Part shown: positions 53,180-63,759 of the stretch, piece after piece
How positions within the stretch are numbered: the stretch's first letter is position 1
Layout of the letters: each line of letters opens with the position of its first letter
Assembly: GCA_963662175.1 (NCBI GenBank)
Contig: OY759223.1
Span: 12,440,249 to 12,504,248 of the forward strand
DNA length: 64,000 nucleotides
Direction of reading: 5' to 3'
DNA from: Aradus depressus
Lineage: Eukaryota; Arthropoda; Insecta; Hemiptera; Aradidae
Notes under the pieces: generated by a model
What the model was told of the DNA's origin: nothing
The model's input: only the letters and a program-made list of their open reading frames with translations
The model's database searches: none
Translations under genes and position numbers: made by a program

Positions 53180-53815
53180 TCTATGCCTCCTATTCAACAA
53201 GTGGCTAACATGGAGCCCTCACATGTAACTGAAAAGCCAAGAAATGAACTGACGCTACAAACTGTTACTAAGACTACTAACCAACCTACCCTTCTCAAGT
53301 TTTGCCCTTGGGGTGGAATAAGGGCAGGAAACAAATAATGAAAGAAACCAAAAAAAACAGACTGTCAAATAAAGAATTATATCTTAACATAAAAGAAACA
53401 TTTAAACCAATTGCTTCCAGCAAATAATTACAACTATTGATACTCAGGTGGTTTGGTATGAGTCGCCTCCTACACGACCATCCGGCTCGAGTCCTTCAAG
53501 CGTTCCTGCTGCCTCCACCAGATAGCACCGCCCATTCCCTCTCTCTGTCCTCTCAAGTGAGAGGGGGACAGGGGGTGTTCACGGAAGTTCTAGGGTCCGT
53601 GACAATACAGCAGTGCTGAAATCGATGTCGACTTACGGACTTGAACTCCGGGGTTCTGCCAAAGCTTGCAATATCTCAATCCAAAATCCTTTGTACAATA
53701 GCCAATGCTCCTTACAATGTTTCGAGACCTCCTTAGTGCATGAGTGCAACTCAGTGCCTGGGGAGTGTCACAACTCGTTTATTTCTCCCCTCCTGACATT
53801 TTGACAATGCAATCT
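53180..53815 (+). pseudogene. Jockey-type ORF2 C-terminus, heavily eroded and interrupted
   Basis: 53180-53280 encodes YLCLLFNKWLTW and EMN...YKLLLRLL with stops. 53625-53800 has YGLELRGSAKACN and the family's 3' UTR ('gcctggggagtgtcacaact'). Some 340 bp of unrelated sequence ('cttttgcccttggggtggaa' type, with a 60-codon frame at 53437) separates the parts. Confidence 0.7.
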
Positions 53816-53848
53816 TGCACTTTTAGCACATTTCCTTACTAAAAAGTA

Positions 53849-54599
53849 CAGTGAAACCTCTCTTGGCGGTCACCTCTGATAGCCGGTCACCCCTGGTGGA
53901 CGGACAATTTTTACGCTCCCGGCAGAATATATAGGGATTTCAATACATTTGCCCCTCTCCTAGACGGATCCTCTCTTGGACGGACGCGGACAGTGAAATC
54001 GAGTACCGAGAAGAGCAGACTACCTCTGTTGGAAGGACAGGCAGGCCTCTAATTCGGGTTGACGCTTAATATGTTCTTAGACTTCTCTCTGTACATTGTA
54101 CTATCAACCTACCAAACTTTCCACGTAGTGCACCTGTGTTTACATAGGGACTCGTAATTCCAAGAAGTTTGTAATGTTTCATACTCCCAATTATCAAAAC
54201 CAAAGCAAACTTAATCAAGCGTTATTGCCTCAAAGCAAACGATGCTTCGTCATTAATTTTAATTTCTCAGGTAGAGGAAAATATTAAAAAATCTATTGGG
54301 AAAAAAAATTTGAAACAAAAGAAAATGTCCGATTTTTTTAGAACTTAGACGTTGTACCATTGTTTATGTTCGGATTCTAGTACAAATTTCTGATTTTATT
54401 ACAAATTTCATATTTTTAAAACTGTATTCAGTTGTTCAATAAACAACATTTTTACATACGATACACGTGTTTAGCAAAGATACCTTTCATCCTTATCAAT
54501 TTGCCTTCTATTTTCCTTTTCCCTCTGTTAGGAGGACACCTCTGCTGGGCGGACAACTTCCACGGCCCCATGGGTGTCCGTCTAAGAGAGGTTTCACTG
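53849..54599. mobile_element. pogo/Tigger-like non-autonomous element, 751 bp
   Basis: Perfect 16-bp ends CAGTGAAACCTCTCTT and complement, flanked by TA on both sides (53847-53848, 54600-54601). The end motif is repeated internally ('ctctcctagacggatcctct', 'ctgttaggaggacacctctg'). CAGTG ends with a TA target are diagnostic of the pogo branch of Tc1/mariner. No transposase frame. Confidence 0.9.
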
Positions 54600-54865
54600 T
54601 ATTTGTATATTGAAATAATATAAAACTTTCAATTAAAAAAAAAAAAAAAAAGGCGTCGATCACCCGTAATGTACTACCCCAGACAAAATTAATCAATTAA
54701 CTTTTCGATCCCTTCCAGATCCAGTTGACCGTTTGCGCTAATATTGAACAGGTGACTTTTTGTGTGGATAAATTAATTATATCGGCAATAATTAGGATTA
54801 TTGAGTTGAGCAACCCTCTGATCCCCCTTCCCTTCTGTCGATTCCGTTGAAAATTAAAAGATGTT

Positions 54866-55161
54866 AGGTTAAGTTCGGTTTTATGACTCATGCCCGGGCT
54901 TTAACTACGAGGTCTTATCGCCTACTACCAGAGCGCTCTTTCGTCACTCTGGTGAAATGAGCCCGACTCTACTGTGGGAGTCCTAAATTTTGCCTACCCT
55001 AATTTTTTATTCATCATTTTATACATCGTACAGGCTCAGGACCATGGCTTAACGTCTCATCCGAAGGACGGCGTGCTTAAGTTTATTTTACCTCTCAGAT
55101 AAAATAAACTGGCCTCGGTCGAGTTTCGAACCCACGATCTTGCTGAGATACAGGCGCCCTC
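54866..55161 (-). mobile_element. SINE-A, minus strand, with 14-bp target duplication
   Basis: Tail 'aggttaagttcggtttta', body complete, head shortened ('ctgagatacaggcgccct'). 'aattaaaagatgtt' (54852-54865) and 'aattaatagatgtt' (55162-55175) flank it. Confidence 0.92.
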
Positions 55162-55371
55162 AATTAATAGATGTTGTCCTTATAGGTTTTGAATTCACAT
55201 ATGAAATTTTGTGTCTACATTCAATACGACGGCAGTTATTAGAGTTTGTGAGACTCTCCCCTTTGGGCGATTTGTCTGAAAATCTAGGGGTGTTTTCCTT
55301 ATGGGGGTTTTCTATCTTCACATATAAAATTTTTACGTCGATACATTCATTCCAACAGGAGTAATGTTCTG

Positions 55372-55838
55372 GCTCCTCTACACTATGGCTCTTTGTGGGC
55401 CATCATGATGGTCACCATTATCATGGCCCATTATGATGGCCTGAATGGACGCATCCACACAGTGGTCCATCTAGATGGACCATTCTAGATGTGCATGAAT
55501 GGGCCATAGTGAATTTATAATATCTCAATAAACTAAATATTTCGTTATAATTAAATAATAATAATTATTAAAATCAGTGTTATCATGACAACAAGCAGCA
55601 GTCACTGATAAGCGTGCGATAAAGGAAATAATGATGGCCCATGGTGTGGACATGCCACTTTAGCCACTGCGCAGCTTACTTGTGCAGGCTGGCCTCCTTT
55701 GATGTGTGTAGTCGGACCGCTCCCAACGCCATCACCATCTCCATCATCCAATACTTAGGCCACTATAGGCCATCTACCCCTCTACACAATGGTGATGGCT
55801 CACAGTGGCTCAAGATGGGCCATAGTGTAGAGGAGCCA
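55372..55838. mobile_element. TIR MITE, 467 bp
   Basis: Perfect 19-bp ends 'tggctcctctacactatgg' and complement. The dinucleotide tc flanks both sides, and the uninterrupted M consensus 'taatgttcacagac' predicts just one tc there. Subterminal parts are rich in 'gatggcc' / 'ggccatcatgatgg'. Non-coding. Confidence 0.88.
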
Positions 55839-55985
55839 TCACAGATAGATATTTTTTTTAAATATTTGAAATTTCGAGCATATTTGAAAGAGCCGGAAAA
55901 TCCAGTAAAAACTCATCAAATATTTGACTGATTACATAACTACCCCTATACTTCGCATAGCTGGGGAAATAAAATGAAAATATAG

Positions 55986-56657
55986 TGCTGGAAAAATCCC
56001 TTGTCACTTAAAATCATATATGCTAACATCATGACGGGGTTAAATGAATTCCTGGAGTTAACCACTCCAGTGAGGAAAGCCAGCCTTTGAATGAGATTTA
56101 AATTTAAAAAGGGGAAGGAATGAAACAGGCTTGCCTGGAAAAGGGAAAAAACGAAATGAAGAAAAAAGGAAAACTTTAAAAAAAAAAGGATAAAGTTGAA
56201 CTCGACAGAGGAATCTTAAAGAGCGTTCTTGCACCTCTCTCCGCTTCCTTGCTTCTTAACAGAAGATTTTTTTGGAAAAAAACAAAAATCTCTACTTTTT
56301 TTTTCATACTCTTCCATTTGTAATTTTGTAAATCGTTTGTTACAAAAGCTTTTCAAAAAGTTTTAACTTAATTTTCAACAGAAAGCCAGCCACTTATATT
56401 AGATTAAGTTCTGGCTAAGTTGAACATAATTACACGTCGAAATTTTTATACTTAGATTTTGTTCCTAATTATTACTTTAAAAAAATATAGGATTCACAAT
56501 CAATTATATTTTGGAAAGTAGTAAATTAAATTTCTAAATTGAAGGGAGTTATAAAATCAGCCAAAAATCAAGTTCTATATTTTTCAAATTCTTGAATTCA
56601 AAATTGAATGAAAGCAATAATTGATAGAAAAAGAGGACGTTGCCTTTCCACTGTTCT
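55986..56657. other. AT-rich interval without recognisable gene
   Basis: Nothing supported. Confidence 0.45.
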
Positions 56658-56780
56658 AAATAAATAAAACAAACTTATTTTTGAAATATTGTCTGCTCCA
56701 CCAAAGATATTTACAAAACTACCGGTTTCGGCCTTACACCATGGTCAGGTCTAGTTATGAACTGAGTCAGTTTGCAGAGT
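56658..56780 (-). mobile_element. Penelope-type arm, single copy
   Basis: 'aataaaacaaacttattttt' to 'ggtctagttatgaactgagt' matches the left arm of 47029-47285. The hammerhead-like core on the minus strand (56719-56748) reads CTGACCA, so G8 is lost although GAAA and CCGG remain. Confidence 0.7.
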
Positions 56781-56952
56781 GCGACCCTTCTAATATATCT
56801 CAGGTGAATGGGTGCTATTTAAACTTGGGAATCCCCCGGCTGTACCGTTAGCTACATCATGAAATATTTTAACAAAAACCTTTTTTTCGTATTTACATAA
56901 AACAATATCATTTGACTAATAAGTAAGAAATAAAACTAAGATAACATAAAAC

Positions 56953-57283
56953 ATATATGTGGAAACAAATAATAATATTATTATAATAATAATAAACATA
57001 TATATAGAAACAAATAATAATAACAAATATTATTATTTGTTTCCACATATACATTTTTTATTATTATTTGTTTCCATATATATGTTTGTTATTGTTATAA
57101 TAATAATTATTATTATTTGTAATAATTATTATTATTATTTGTTTCCATATATATGTTTGTTATTATTATAATAATAATTATTATTATTATAATAATAACA
57201 AACATATATATGGAAACAAATAATAATAAAAAATGTATATGTGGAAACAAATAATAATAACAAACATATATGTGGAAACAGAA
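56953..57283. repeat. AT-rich multi-palindrome
   Basis: 'ggaaacaaataataat' and 'catatatatgtttgttatta' alternate with their reverse complements several times, so the segment can fold into one long or several short hairpins. The 70-codon frame across it is low complexity. Confidence 0.9.
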
Positions 57284-57336
57284 CTGGTTCAGGGTGTTAA
57301 CAAAGGGGAATAGTGAAAATAAATTTGGTCATTGAT

Positions 57337-57576
57337 TCAAATGTTCTTCTTGTTAGCTTTATTTATTTCTAATTGTTCTAAGCTATCAAGTAACCTGCTT
57401 TTTGAGCAACAATCGAGATATTTGATGCCTGTAGATGGATAGAAAGTGTGGCTATTGTCAATAATGTGAGTCGCGAATGTAGAACGGTTGTCTAATTTAG
57501 AAGTTGATTCCACTGTTTTATTTTTTTGTGTAGTGTCAAACACTAAGTTCGAAACTAGACTGTACAGGTGATGCAC
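57337..57576 (-). pseudogene. Penelope-like retroelement, C-terminal endonuclease remnant
   Basis: The minus-strand frame contains RSTFATHIIDNSHTFYP and LDCCSKSRLLDSLEQLEI. The pattern 'S.FA.H....H.f........l.....K...L..LE..eI' is that of the C-terminal part of the GIY-YIG endonuclease region of Penelope-like elements. The catalytic GIY-YIG start and the reverse transcriptase are not present. Downstream on the same strand lies the arm at 56658-56780 with a ribozyme-like core, consistent with the ORF-then-LTR order of this class. Confidence 0.6.
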
Positions 57577-57656
57577 AGACGTACTGATGTGCTGATGCAG
57601 TTGGATTGAAAACGTCTTCTATTTCTATGAAAAATATTGTTCAACAACATATTAAC

Positions 57657-57873
57657 AGAGGGCGCCGGTAGCTCAGTGGTATGCGTGCTTGTCTTCTGAG
57701 CTCAAGATCGTTGGTTCGAAACCCGACCAAGGCCCTTACTTTATTTTATCTGGAAGGTAAAACTCCCACAGTAGAGTCGGGGTCATGTCCACCAGAATGA
57801 CGAAAGAGTGCTCTGGTAGTAGGCGATATGACCTCGTAGTTAAAGCCCGGGCATGAGTCATAAAACTTAACCT
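57657..57873 (+). mobile_element. SINE-A, internally deleted, with target duplication
   Basis: Intact head (A box tagctcagtgg, 'gttggttcgaaaccc' B box). About 120 bp of the body is missing between 'ggaaggtaaa' and 'actcccacag'. Tail 'acttaacct'. 'aacatattaac' flanks it (57646-57656, 57874-57884). Confidence 0.92.
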
Positions 57874-57884
57874 AACATATTAAC

Positions 57885-58135
57885 TATCACATATGAAAAT
57901 TAATAGGTCGACTTTTACCTGGTTTTGAATGGACATACTGAATTTCGTGTCGATATACACCGGCTGTAATTAGCGTTTTTGAGTCGAGTCCCTCACTGAT
58001 CCTCTTCTTCTTTTTAGTCAATTTCGCGGAAAATTAATAAGTGTCGTCTATATGGGGTTTTGAATTTAAATATACAATTTAGTGTTGATACATTCATTCT
58101 ATCCGGAAGTATCATATTCTCAAACACTCGAACCT
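57885..58135 (-). repeat. M repeat, middle modules
   Basis: 'gaaaattaataggtcgac', 'gcggaaaattaataagtgtc', 'tgatacattcattctatccg'. Confidence 0.75.
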
Positions 58136-58157
58136 AAAGAAGGACATACAATATATA

Positions 58158-58435
58158 CTTTATAAGTATAAGAGAAGTTATGTAATCGGTCAAAGATTCG
58201 ATGCCGAGTTTTCAACGGAATTTTATGTTTTCCGACCTCTCTGGATTCCAAATATGAAAAAAAAAAAACAATTCTGTCTGTGGATGTGTGTTTCTGTAAA
58301 CATGATATCTCATGGATAGAATGAATGTATCGACATGAAATTTTATGTATGGATGCAGAATCCTCTAACGATGACACCTATTGATTTTCAGCTAAATCGA
58401 CCAAAGGGAAAAGGGGAATTAGGGGAAAGACAATC
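58158..58435 (+). repeat. M repeat, left half
   Basis: 'agtataagagaagttatgta', 'gttttccgacctctctgg', 'gtctgtggatgtgtgtttct', 'gatgacacctattgatttt'. It breaks into retrotransposon sequence near 58435. Confidence 0.85.
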
Positions 58436-58439
58436 AGGT

Positions 58440-58985
58440 AACATCCTAGGAAACTGGAAGGTTCAAGTAAACCTTTCATGGGGTCAGAACTGGTGCTGGG
58501 AATATCTCGGGAGACATACCGAACCCGAATCAAAGAATGGACTAAGGACCTTTTGGAGCGTACTTGGAGAGAAAAGACCACATGCAGGCAGTCGAAGATG
58601 TTCCTGGGAGGGGAGTCCAGGGTTCTGAAAGACGGGATCCTGAACCTCAAAAGGAACGAGCTTAGGCAACTGACTGGAGTTCTCACAGGACATGGTCCGT
58701 TCAATAGACACCTACACACTATGGGAGTCAAGGACAGTCCTATCTGCGATAGATGTGGGGAAGAAGACGAAACGGCGGCACACTTCCTGGGCATCTGCTC
58801 GGGATATGCGCGAATGAGATTCCACATCTTTGGTGGAGATGTAATCACAGAGGAAGACTTTAGAAGATTTGACTATGAGAGCATTCTCAGGTTCATTAAG
58901 GAAACTGGGAGACTGAGCACTTCATGAAGGGCTTGGTTCAGGTAGTATAAACATACAGGTAATATATTAAGGGGGAAGCCCAGCG
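58440..58985 (+). pseudogene. Non-LTR retrotransposon C-terminus with CCHC finger (5' truncated)
   Basis: A 149-codon frame (58478-58927). TRIKEWTKDLLERTWREK..CRQSKMFL is the linker after RNase H in many insect non-LTR elements. NLKRNELRQLTGVLTGHGPF then NRHLHTMGVKDSPICDRC and H...C form the C-x2-C-x8-H-x4-C finger. The end reads YESILRFIKETGRLSTS-stop. The RNase H domain should lie just upstream but is replaced by M. A short 3' UTR runs to the AT repeat at 59049. Confidence 0.82.
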
Positions 58986-59048
58986 CTTCCAGGGAAGGGA
59001 TAAAAGCACTGGATGCTTAGGTCCCTAGGTGTAAAACACTAGCCCACC

Positions 59049-59075
59049 ATATATATATATATATATATATATATA
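59049..59075. repeat. AT dinucleotide run
   Basis: Thirteen or so AT units, possibly the simple-repeat tail of the preceding retrotransposon. Confidence 0.9.
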
Positions 59076-59084
59076 GGGGAAATA

Positions 59085-59345
59085 CAACACAAAAACTCTA
59101 ATAACTGCCGATAGAATGAATGTATCGTCACAAAATTTCATATGTGAATTCAAAACCACATAAGAACGACACCTATTATTTTTAAGCGATTATTATCAGC
59201 CGAAGGAGATGGGATCAGATTGGGGGGCTTGACTCAAAAAACTTAATAACTGCCAATGTAATGAATGTATAAACACAAAATTAAGTATGAGTATTCAGAA
59301 GTCACTATGTGAATCAAATACTGAGTTTTATTCCCAAAAGGTCGA
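59085..59345 (+). repeat. M repeat, two modules
   Basis: 'taactgccgatagaatgaat', 'aagaacgacacctatta', 'taactgccaatgtaatgaat' at about 144-bp spacing. Confidence 0.82.
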
Positions 59346-59354
59346 TTGACTACA

Positions 59355-59546
59355 GGTCATATCGCCTACTACCAGAGCGCTCTTTCGTCACTCTGGTGGA
59401 CATGAGCTCGACTCCACTATGGGAGCCCTAAATTTAGCCTACACTAAATTTTTATTCACCTAGGGTCAGGGGTCTTTAACGAGTATCTGACCATCGCTTA
59501 ACGTCGCATCCGAAGGACGGCATGCTCAGGTTTTTTTTCACCTCCA
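59355..59546 (-). mobile_element. SINE-A fragment, minus strand
   Basis: 'ggtcatatcgcctactacca' to 'gcatgctcagg'. Tail and head missing; an 18-bp loss after 'gagtatctga'. Confidence 0.85.
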
Positions 59547-59971
59547 TTATAAAAATCCTTAGTAGTTTAATAGTGAAGTAGTTGAGAGTATTCATGGGGA
59601 AGAAGGGTGTTGGAATGAATACTTCAGTAGTTGGGTATCGGAGAGAAGCCGGGCGGACGAAGGTCCTGCACGGACAGAATTCATTAGCCATCTAAATTAA
59701 TTAAATGAACATACGTCTCCAACTGTATATATGTTAAGTGGGGCTTTCAGCTCCAACAGTCAGACTCCGCATGAGTGAATATCGTAATGGGGAAGTACTC
59801 GTACCTTCAAACATAATCAATTGGTTAGCTTTGGTCAGTTCCTCCTACCAGCTAAGTAGATTTCACCGGTGCAAGAGAGTGTCTCTTCTAGAATAGAATA
59901 TCAAAATGAATATACAAATGACTGAGAACTACGATTGGAAGGCGCGGGTGGTCGTCAGACCGGTGAATGTC
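59547..59971. other. Interval without recognisable gene
   Basis: 'atggggaagtactcg' at 59790 is a stray M-end piece. Nothing else. Confidence 0.4.
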
Positions 59972-60692
59972 TCAATTACTTGAACCTCGATAAGTTTTGT
60001 TCCTTTCCCTTCAAGCCCCAAAACCTCCATTACTCTAAATCTCAACCCTCTTATAATCAGTGAGTCCCTACAAGCACATATTTTCCCTATATAACTCGAA
60101 AAAATAAATTGGACCTCTGTATCTCGAACATAGCAATGTTTTATTTTACAACATTTACAACTCGATTACTTGAAACTTATTACCTCTATAGCTCGAAGAA
60201 AAATAAGTTACCAACTTTGAGAATTTGCCGACAATGTACACCATTGTTTCTTAGAAAACAATTTAGGAGTATACAATAAATAGGATTACCAATTATCTAA
60301 AGCAAAAAAAAATTACTGACTTTTTTTAATACCTACATATACTACGTATTTTTTATTTTAAGGATGTTTTGAAATAATGTTGATTTATAATAAATATAAA
60401 TATGATGATGAGGGAAACCTCGAAAGCCGGCTAGCTATCACTTAAATAAAAATCTGTGAGAGGTCAGACTACCTTATATTTGACAACCTGTGAAATATAA
60501 ATATGTTTGTTACCTCTGTAACTTGAATTTTTATTTATTTCACCTCTCTAACTCAAAATTAGTTAGAATGAATCTTAACCTCTACAAGTCGAATCAAAAT
60601 CCGCCTAAGTCGAAATCCTCCATAACTCGAAAACTCTATAACTCGAATTTTTTGGCGTCTCCCTTGATGTTCGACTTATAGAGGTTCTACTG
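59972..60692. mobile_element. Tigger-like non-autonomous element with nested insert
   Basis: The right end '...cttatagaggttctactg' followed by TA gives CAGTAGAACCTCTATAAG on the other strand, a pogo/Tigger end. The left end is eroded ('ttgaacctcgataag'). The body is a series of 'acctctataactcgaa'-like echoes of the end, as in known Tigger-derived MITEs. Carries the ribozyme-bearing insert at 60405. Confidence 0.75.
60405..60492 (+). mobile_element. 88-bp Penelope-type arm fragment with 13-bp target duplication
   Basis: Matches the right arm of the foldback at 8179-8653 from within the ribozyme-like core to the terminal 'cctgtg'. 'aaatataaatatg' flanks it exactly (60392-60404, 60493-60505). 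The core position before TGA is A in place of C, so the motif is broken at the 5' junction. Confidence 0.8.
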
Positions 60693-60724
60693 TATATTGT
60701 TTCCGCTACCCCTCGAAAAAGCGA

Positions 60725-60960
60725 TCGAATGTCTGGAGTATATTTGACCTTCGTAGAAGCTTCTGAATCCTCATACTAAATTTTGTGTCTAAACTCCCAT
60801 CCTTACAGCCTCGGAAAATTAATAGGTGTTGTTCTTACAGAGTTTTGAATTTTAGTATTTGTGTTAAACGTCCCCTAATCCCCTTTTTTCCTTTGGCCGA
60901 TTAAGCTGAAAATCGATCCTTATGGAGTTCTGGACACACATATAAAATGTCATTAATGGA
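60725..60960 (-). repeat. M repeat, partial
   Basis: 'ctgaatcctcatactaaatt', 'cggaaaattaataggtgttg', 'cctttggccgattaagctg'. Confidence 0.78.
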
Positions 60961-60964
60961 TTAT

Positions 60965-61790
60965 TCGGGCAGTCGGTCTGTTTCTCCGCTTTTCCTTGAA
61001 TCTCCAAGTGACCGGTGTTCCATTCCTATTTTCTTGTAGTATTCTAAGGCATTTAACTTATTTATGCCCTTCCTTACTAACTTTGATTTTAATTCAGCGT
61101 TAGTTGTCGAAGCTGGCTCATTCTACCCCCTAACACCTTGGAATCTGCCATCCAAGAACATCGACTAACTGCAAGTTCTTCATTCTCTCTTAATTGATCC
61201 TTCCTCAAGTCGGTCTGCTTCCTCGTTACCCTGAAGTCCCGATTGCCCCAGGATCCAGTAGAGTCTAACGTTCTTGTAGTATCCTAAGATGGAAGGAGAA
61301 ACATCGACTGTCTGCACATGCTTCTGTCTCTCTTGCTTGCACCTTCCTCGTTACCCTGAAGTCCCGATTGTCCGAGGATCCAGTAGAGTCCAACTTTCTT
61401 GTAGGATCCTAAGATGGAAGGAGAAACATGGACTGTCTGCACATGCTTCTGTCTCTTTTGCTTGCACCTTCCTCGTTACCCTGAGGCCCCGATTGTCCGA
61501 GGATCCAGTAAAGTCCAACTTTCTTGTAGCATCCTAAAATGGAAGGAGCAACATCGACTGTCTGAACATGCTTCTGTCTCTTTTACTTGCACCTTCCTCG
61601 TTACCCTGAATGCCTGTGTGACATAACCGAGTCCCCGACAGAATCCAACTTCTTGTAGTTACCTGAGTTTCAGTTTCTCTGTCCTCTCCCAGTTGCGCAT
61701 TCCAGAATCGCCTATAACCTTCACTTGAAATACAGTAGCATGGCGCCTCTTCTGACTCCTGTGTTTCGCCAAACTTCACTCGTTATGTAA
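60965..61790 (-). pseudogene. RNase H domain of a non-LTR retrotransposon, internally amplified
   Basis: Minus strand shows RLYWILGQSGLQGNEEADRL (61190-61270), the 'W.PGHSGI.GNE.AD.LA' signature of retrotransposon RNase H with His changed to Gln. Near 61600 CHTGIQGNEEG is a second version, preceded by WNAQLGEDRETETQVTTRS, the usual lead-in strand. A fainter version lies at 60970-61020. Between them a 125-bp unit is tandemly repeated. Stops occur. It probably belongs to the same family as 58440-58985. Confidence 0.75.
61271..61612. repeat. Tandem repeat, 125 bp x 3, derived from RNase H coding sequence
   Basis: 'ttcttgtagtatcctaagat' starts units at 61271, 61396 and 61521. The third is cut short. 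Each unit includes the reverse complement of the GNE-encoding stretch ('cctcgttaccctgaagtccc'). Confidence 0.92.
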
Positions 61791-62339
61791 CTGTACCTAC
61801 TCTATTGTCCACAGAAGAAAATACATACAAGAATTTGTTGCAATATGTATTTGGTACATATTCCAAGGTAGAACTGAGAGATAGTTATTTTGGTGGCAGA
61901 AAGCAGAGAGGATAGGGGAGTATTTGCGTGCTGGGACAATACAAGAAACCTGAGTCTTTACCCATCTGCATATCTGATAAGGCAAGTCTTTGTATGCAAA
62001 TGCTCAAATGTGGAGTGGAGGGGTGGACGGAAGCAATATTACAGCATATGCAGGCAGAGCCCATCTTATCCTAACTCCCTAGAAACACTTTCAGACCAGA
62101 AAATGCTTTGTAAAGAAGTCTTTAGCATAAAAAAAATGACTTTACACACATATATTTAATATATGTTCGGTCCTTAAAATTAACTTCTGGATTTTATAGG
62201 TTAATAAGGATTCTGATGAACCTAGCACATGGAAGGAGCACTCAGGGAATACATATAATGTATGGTTGACTGTCTTGCCAAAAACTTGTCTAGGTTTTAC
62301 CACTTCTGCAACAGGAAGTGACGTCATCCAGTGAGACGC
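61791..62339. other. Interval without recognisable gene
   Basis: An 89-codon plus-strand frame (61890-62159) has no motif known to me. Confidence 0.35.
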
Positions 62340-62560
62340 AAGACTCACGACCGTTCCCCTGGCTCGGGCAGCTCAACCCAATATACTTCCTCAGAAAGAA
62401 TCCCTTTGGGGTCACCTCCACCTCCACCCACACCTTGAGGCACATACCTCCCATCACCCTCCATGTACTTCCCCAGCTCAACCCTATGACGTGACCATAT
62501 ACATGGAGAAAGTACTGTAATCTTTGACGTCGCCATATATATATATATTTATATTGTAGC
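62340..62560. repeat. Repeat related to 29929-30200
   Basis: 'ggctcgggcagctcaaccca', 'tgtacttccccagctcaacc', 'catggagaaagtactgtaat' and 'ctttgacgtcgcc' follow the order of the 30-kb copy. Confidence 0.7.
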
Positions 62561-62654
62561 ATGTCTACCCCATGGACAATTATTATTATTATACAGCAAG
62601 GACCAGTGACACTTCGAGCGAATCGAGGCCACTTGGAGATAATTTAAAGAGGAT

Positions 62655-62841
62655 TTTATTTAGAAGAATATGCTCGGAACTAGCAATGCCTGCGAGTGAA
62701 TCGCGATCGCTAGGAGCGAAACAAGAGCGAATTGTGGGTCGTTTGGAGTTAAATTGAAGATAATTTCATTTAGAAGAACATGCTCGGAACTAGCGATGCC
62801 TGCGAGTGAATCGCGATCGCTAGGAGCGAAAAAAAGGAACA
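62655..62841. repeat. 110-bp tandem duplication
   Basis: 'ttagaagaatatgctcggaa...gcgatcgctaggagcgaaa' occurs at 62660-62730 and 62770-62840. Gives a repeated SELAMPASESRSLGAK peptide frame in both units, which is a consequence of the duplication. Confidence 0.9.
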
Positions 62842-62964
62842 AAGGATCTAGAGGAAAGGAAGGAACAGATAATTGTTTACATCCGGTGTTGCATGAACAG
62901 CAAGGCGGGCTAGCACACTTGTTGTTCTCAGAATTGACTGATGCAACCAGTGATCGGTGATTGG

Positions 62965-63046
62965 CTGGAAGTTAATTTGGCGGGGAAGAGCGAAAAGTAA
63001 TTGATTAATTCGTACTGGGGAAGAACAAAGCCAGTGATTACCGACT
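62965..63046 (+). repeat. M right end
   Basis: 'gaagagcgaaaagtaattga', 'ttaattcgtactggggaaga' and 'cagtgattaccgac'. Confidence 0.75.
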
Positions 63047-63759
63047 TTTTGAAAAAATATTCGAAACTACGTTGCAAGCATATGCATGAGAACAATGTGA
63101 TATGTATGGAGAGGAGATCTACCGAAATTTCATGGGTCCGAGCCAAACCAGCGTCAATATTACAGTTCCTGCTTGTTTGGTAAAGGATGGTAACCTGTAA
63201 ATAGCCCATTGCTAATAAGAAAAAACAGTCAATGCGACAAAAAAACGAAGAAAAAAATAATAAACCCAAAATTTACCTACAAAATATGATTGGCACTGAG
63301 CATGTAACATTTTTTCTTTTTTGTGTGAGTAAATTTATCCTTGAAAGAAATTGAAAAGAGCAAATCGCTCAAACAACATCAAACATTTATAAATTCGTAT
63401 TTCAGTTTAAAAAAAATTTTTTTAAACATTTTTTTGATTCAAATGTAAAAATTCTGTTATTCAAAAGAGGGAAACTCAGAGGTGTAGGTTTGGGAATTTA
63501 TTTCTTATTCTGACCCTGAGTTTGAAATTGAACCATCAATTTTTCACAAAGTTCAATTAGCTTTGAACTTTCAGAACTTTTTAGTTTTTGGACTGTTTGA
63601 TTAAATGTTTTTCTGAAAACAATATAGTACATTGGGTATTGGCAAAATAACACCCCACAAACCAAACTCAACCGAATGCATCCCTTTCATTGCTCAAGAT
63701 CACTTTCTTAATTAAATATTTATTTTTATTGAGTAAGTGGTATTTTTACTATCTTATAC
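63047..63759. other. Interval without recognisable gene
   Basis: A-rich and low-information. No supported feature. Confidence 0.4.

Larger units (their letters stand above)
54655..55985 (-). repeat. M repeat split by a SINE and a MITE
   Basis: Starts 'gcgtcgatcacccgtaatgt', 'aattaatcaattaac', runs modules to 54865, resumes at 55162, resumes again after 55838 ('tcacagatagatattttt'), and ends 'tacataactacccctatact' plus 'cgcatagctggggaaataa', the clearest instance of the outer left end. Skipping both insertions restores family order. Confidence 0.85.

Noticed and set aside
56959..57171. 70-codon frame rich in Tyr/Ile/Asn
   Set aside because: Reads through an AT-rich palindrome; low complexity on all frames.
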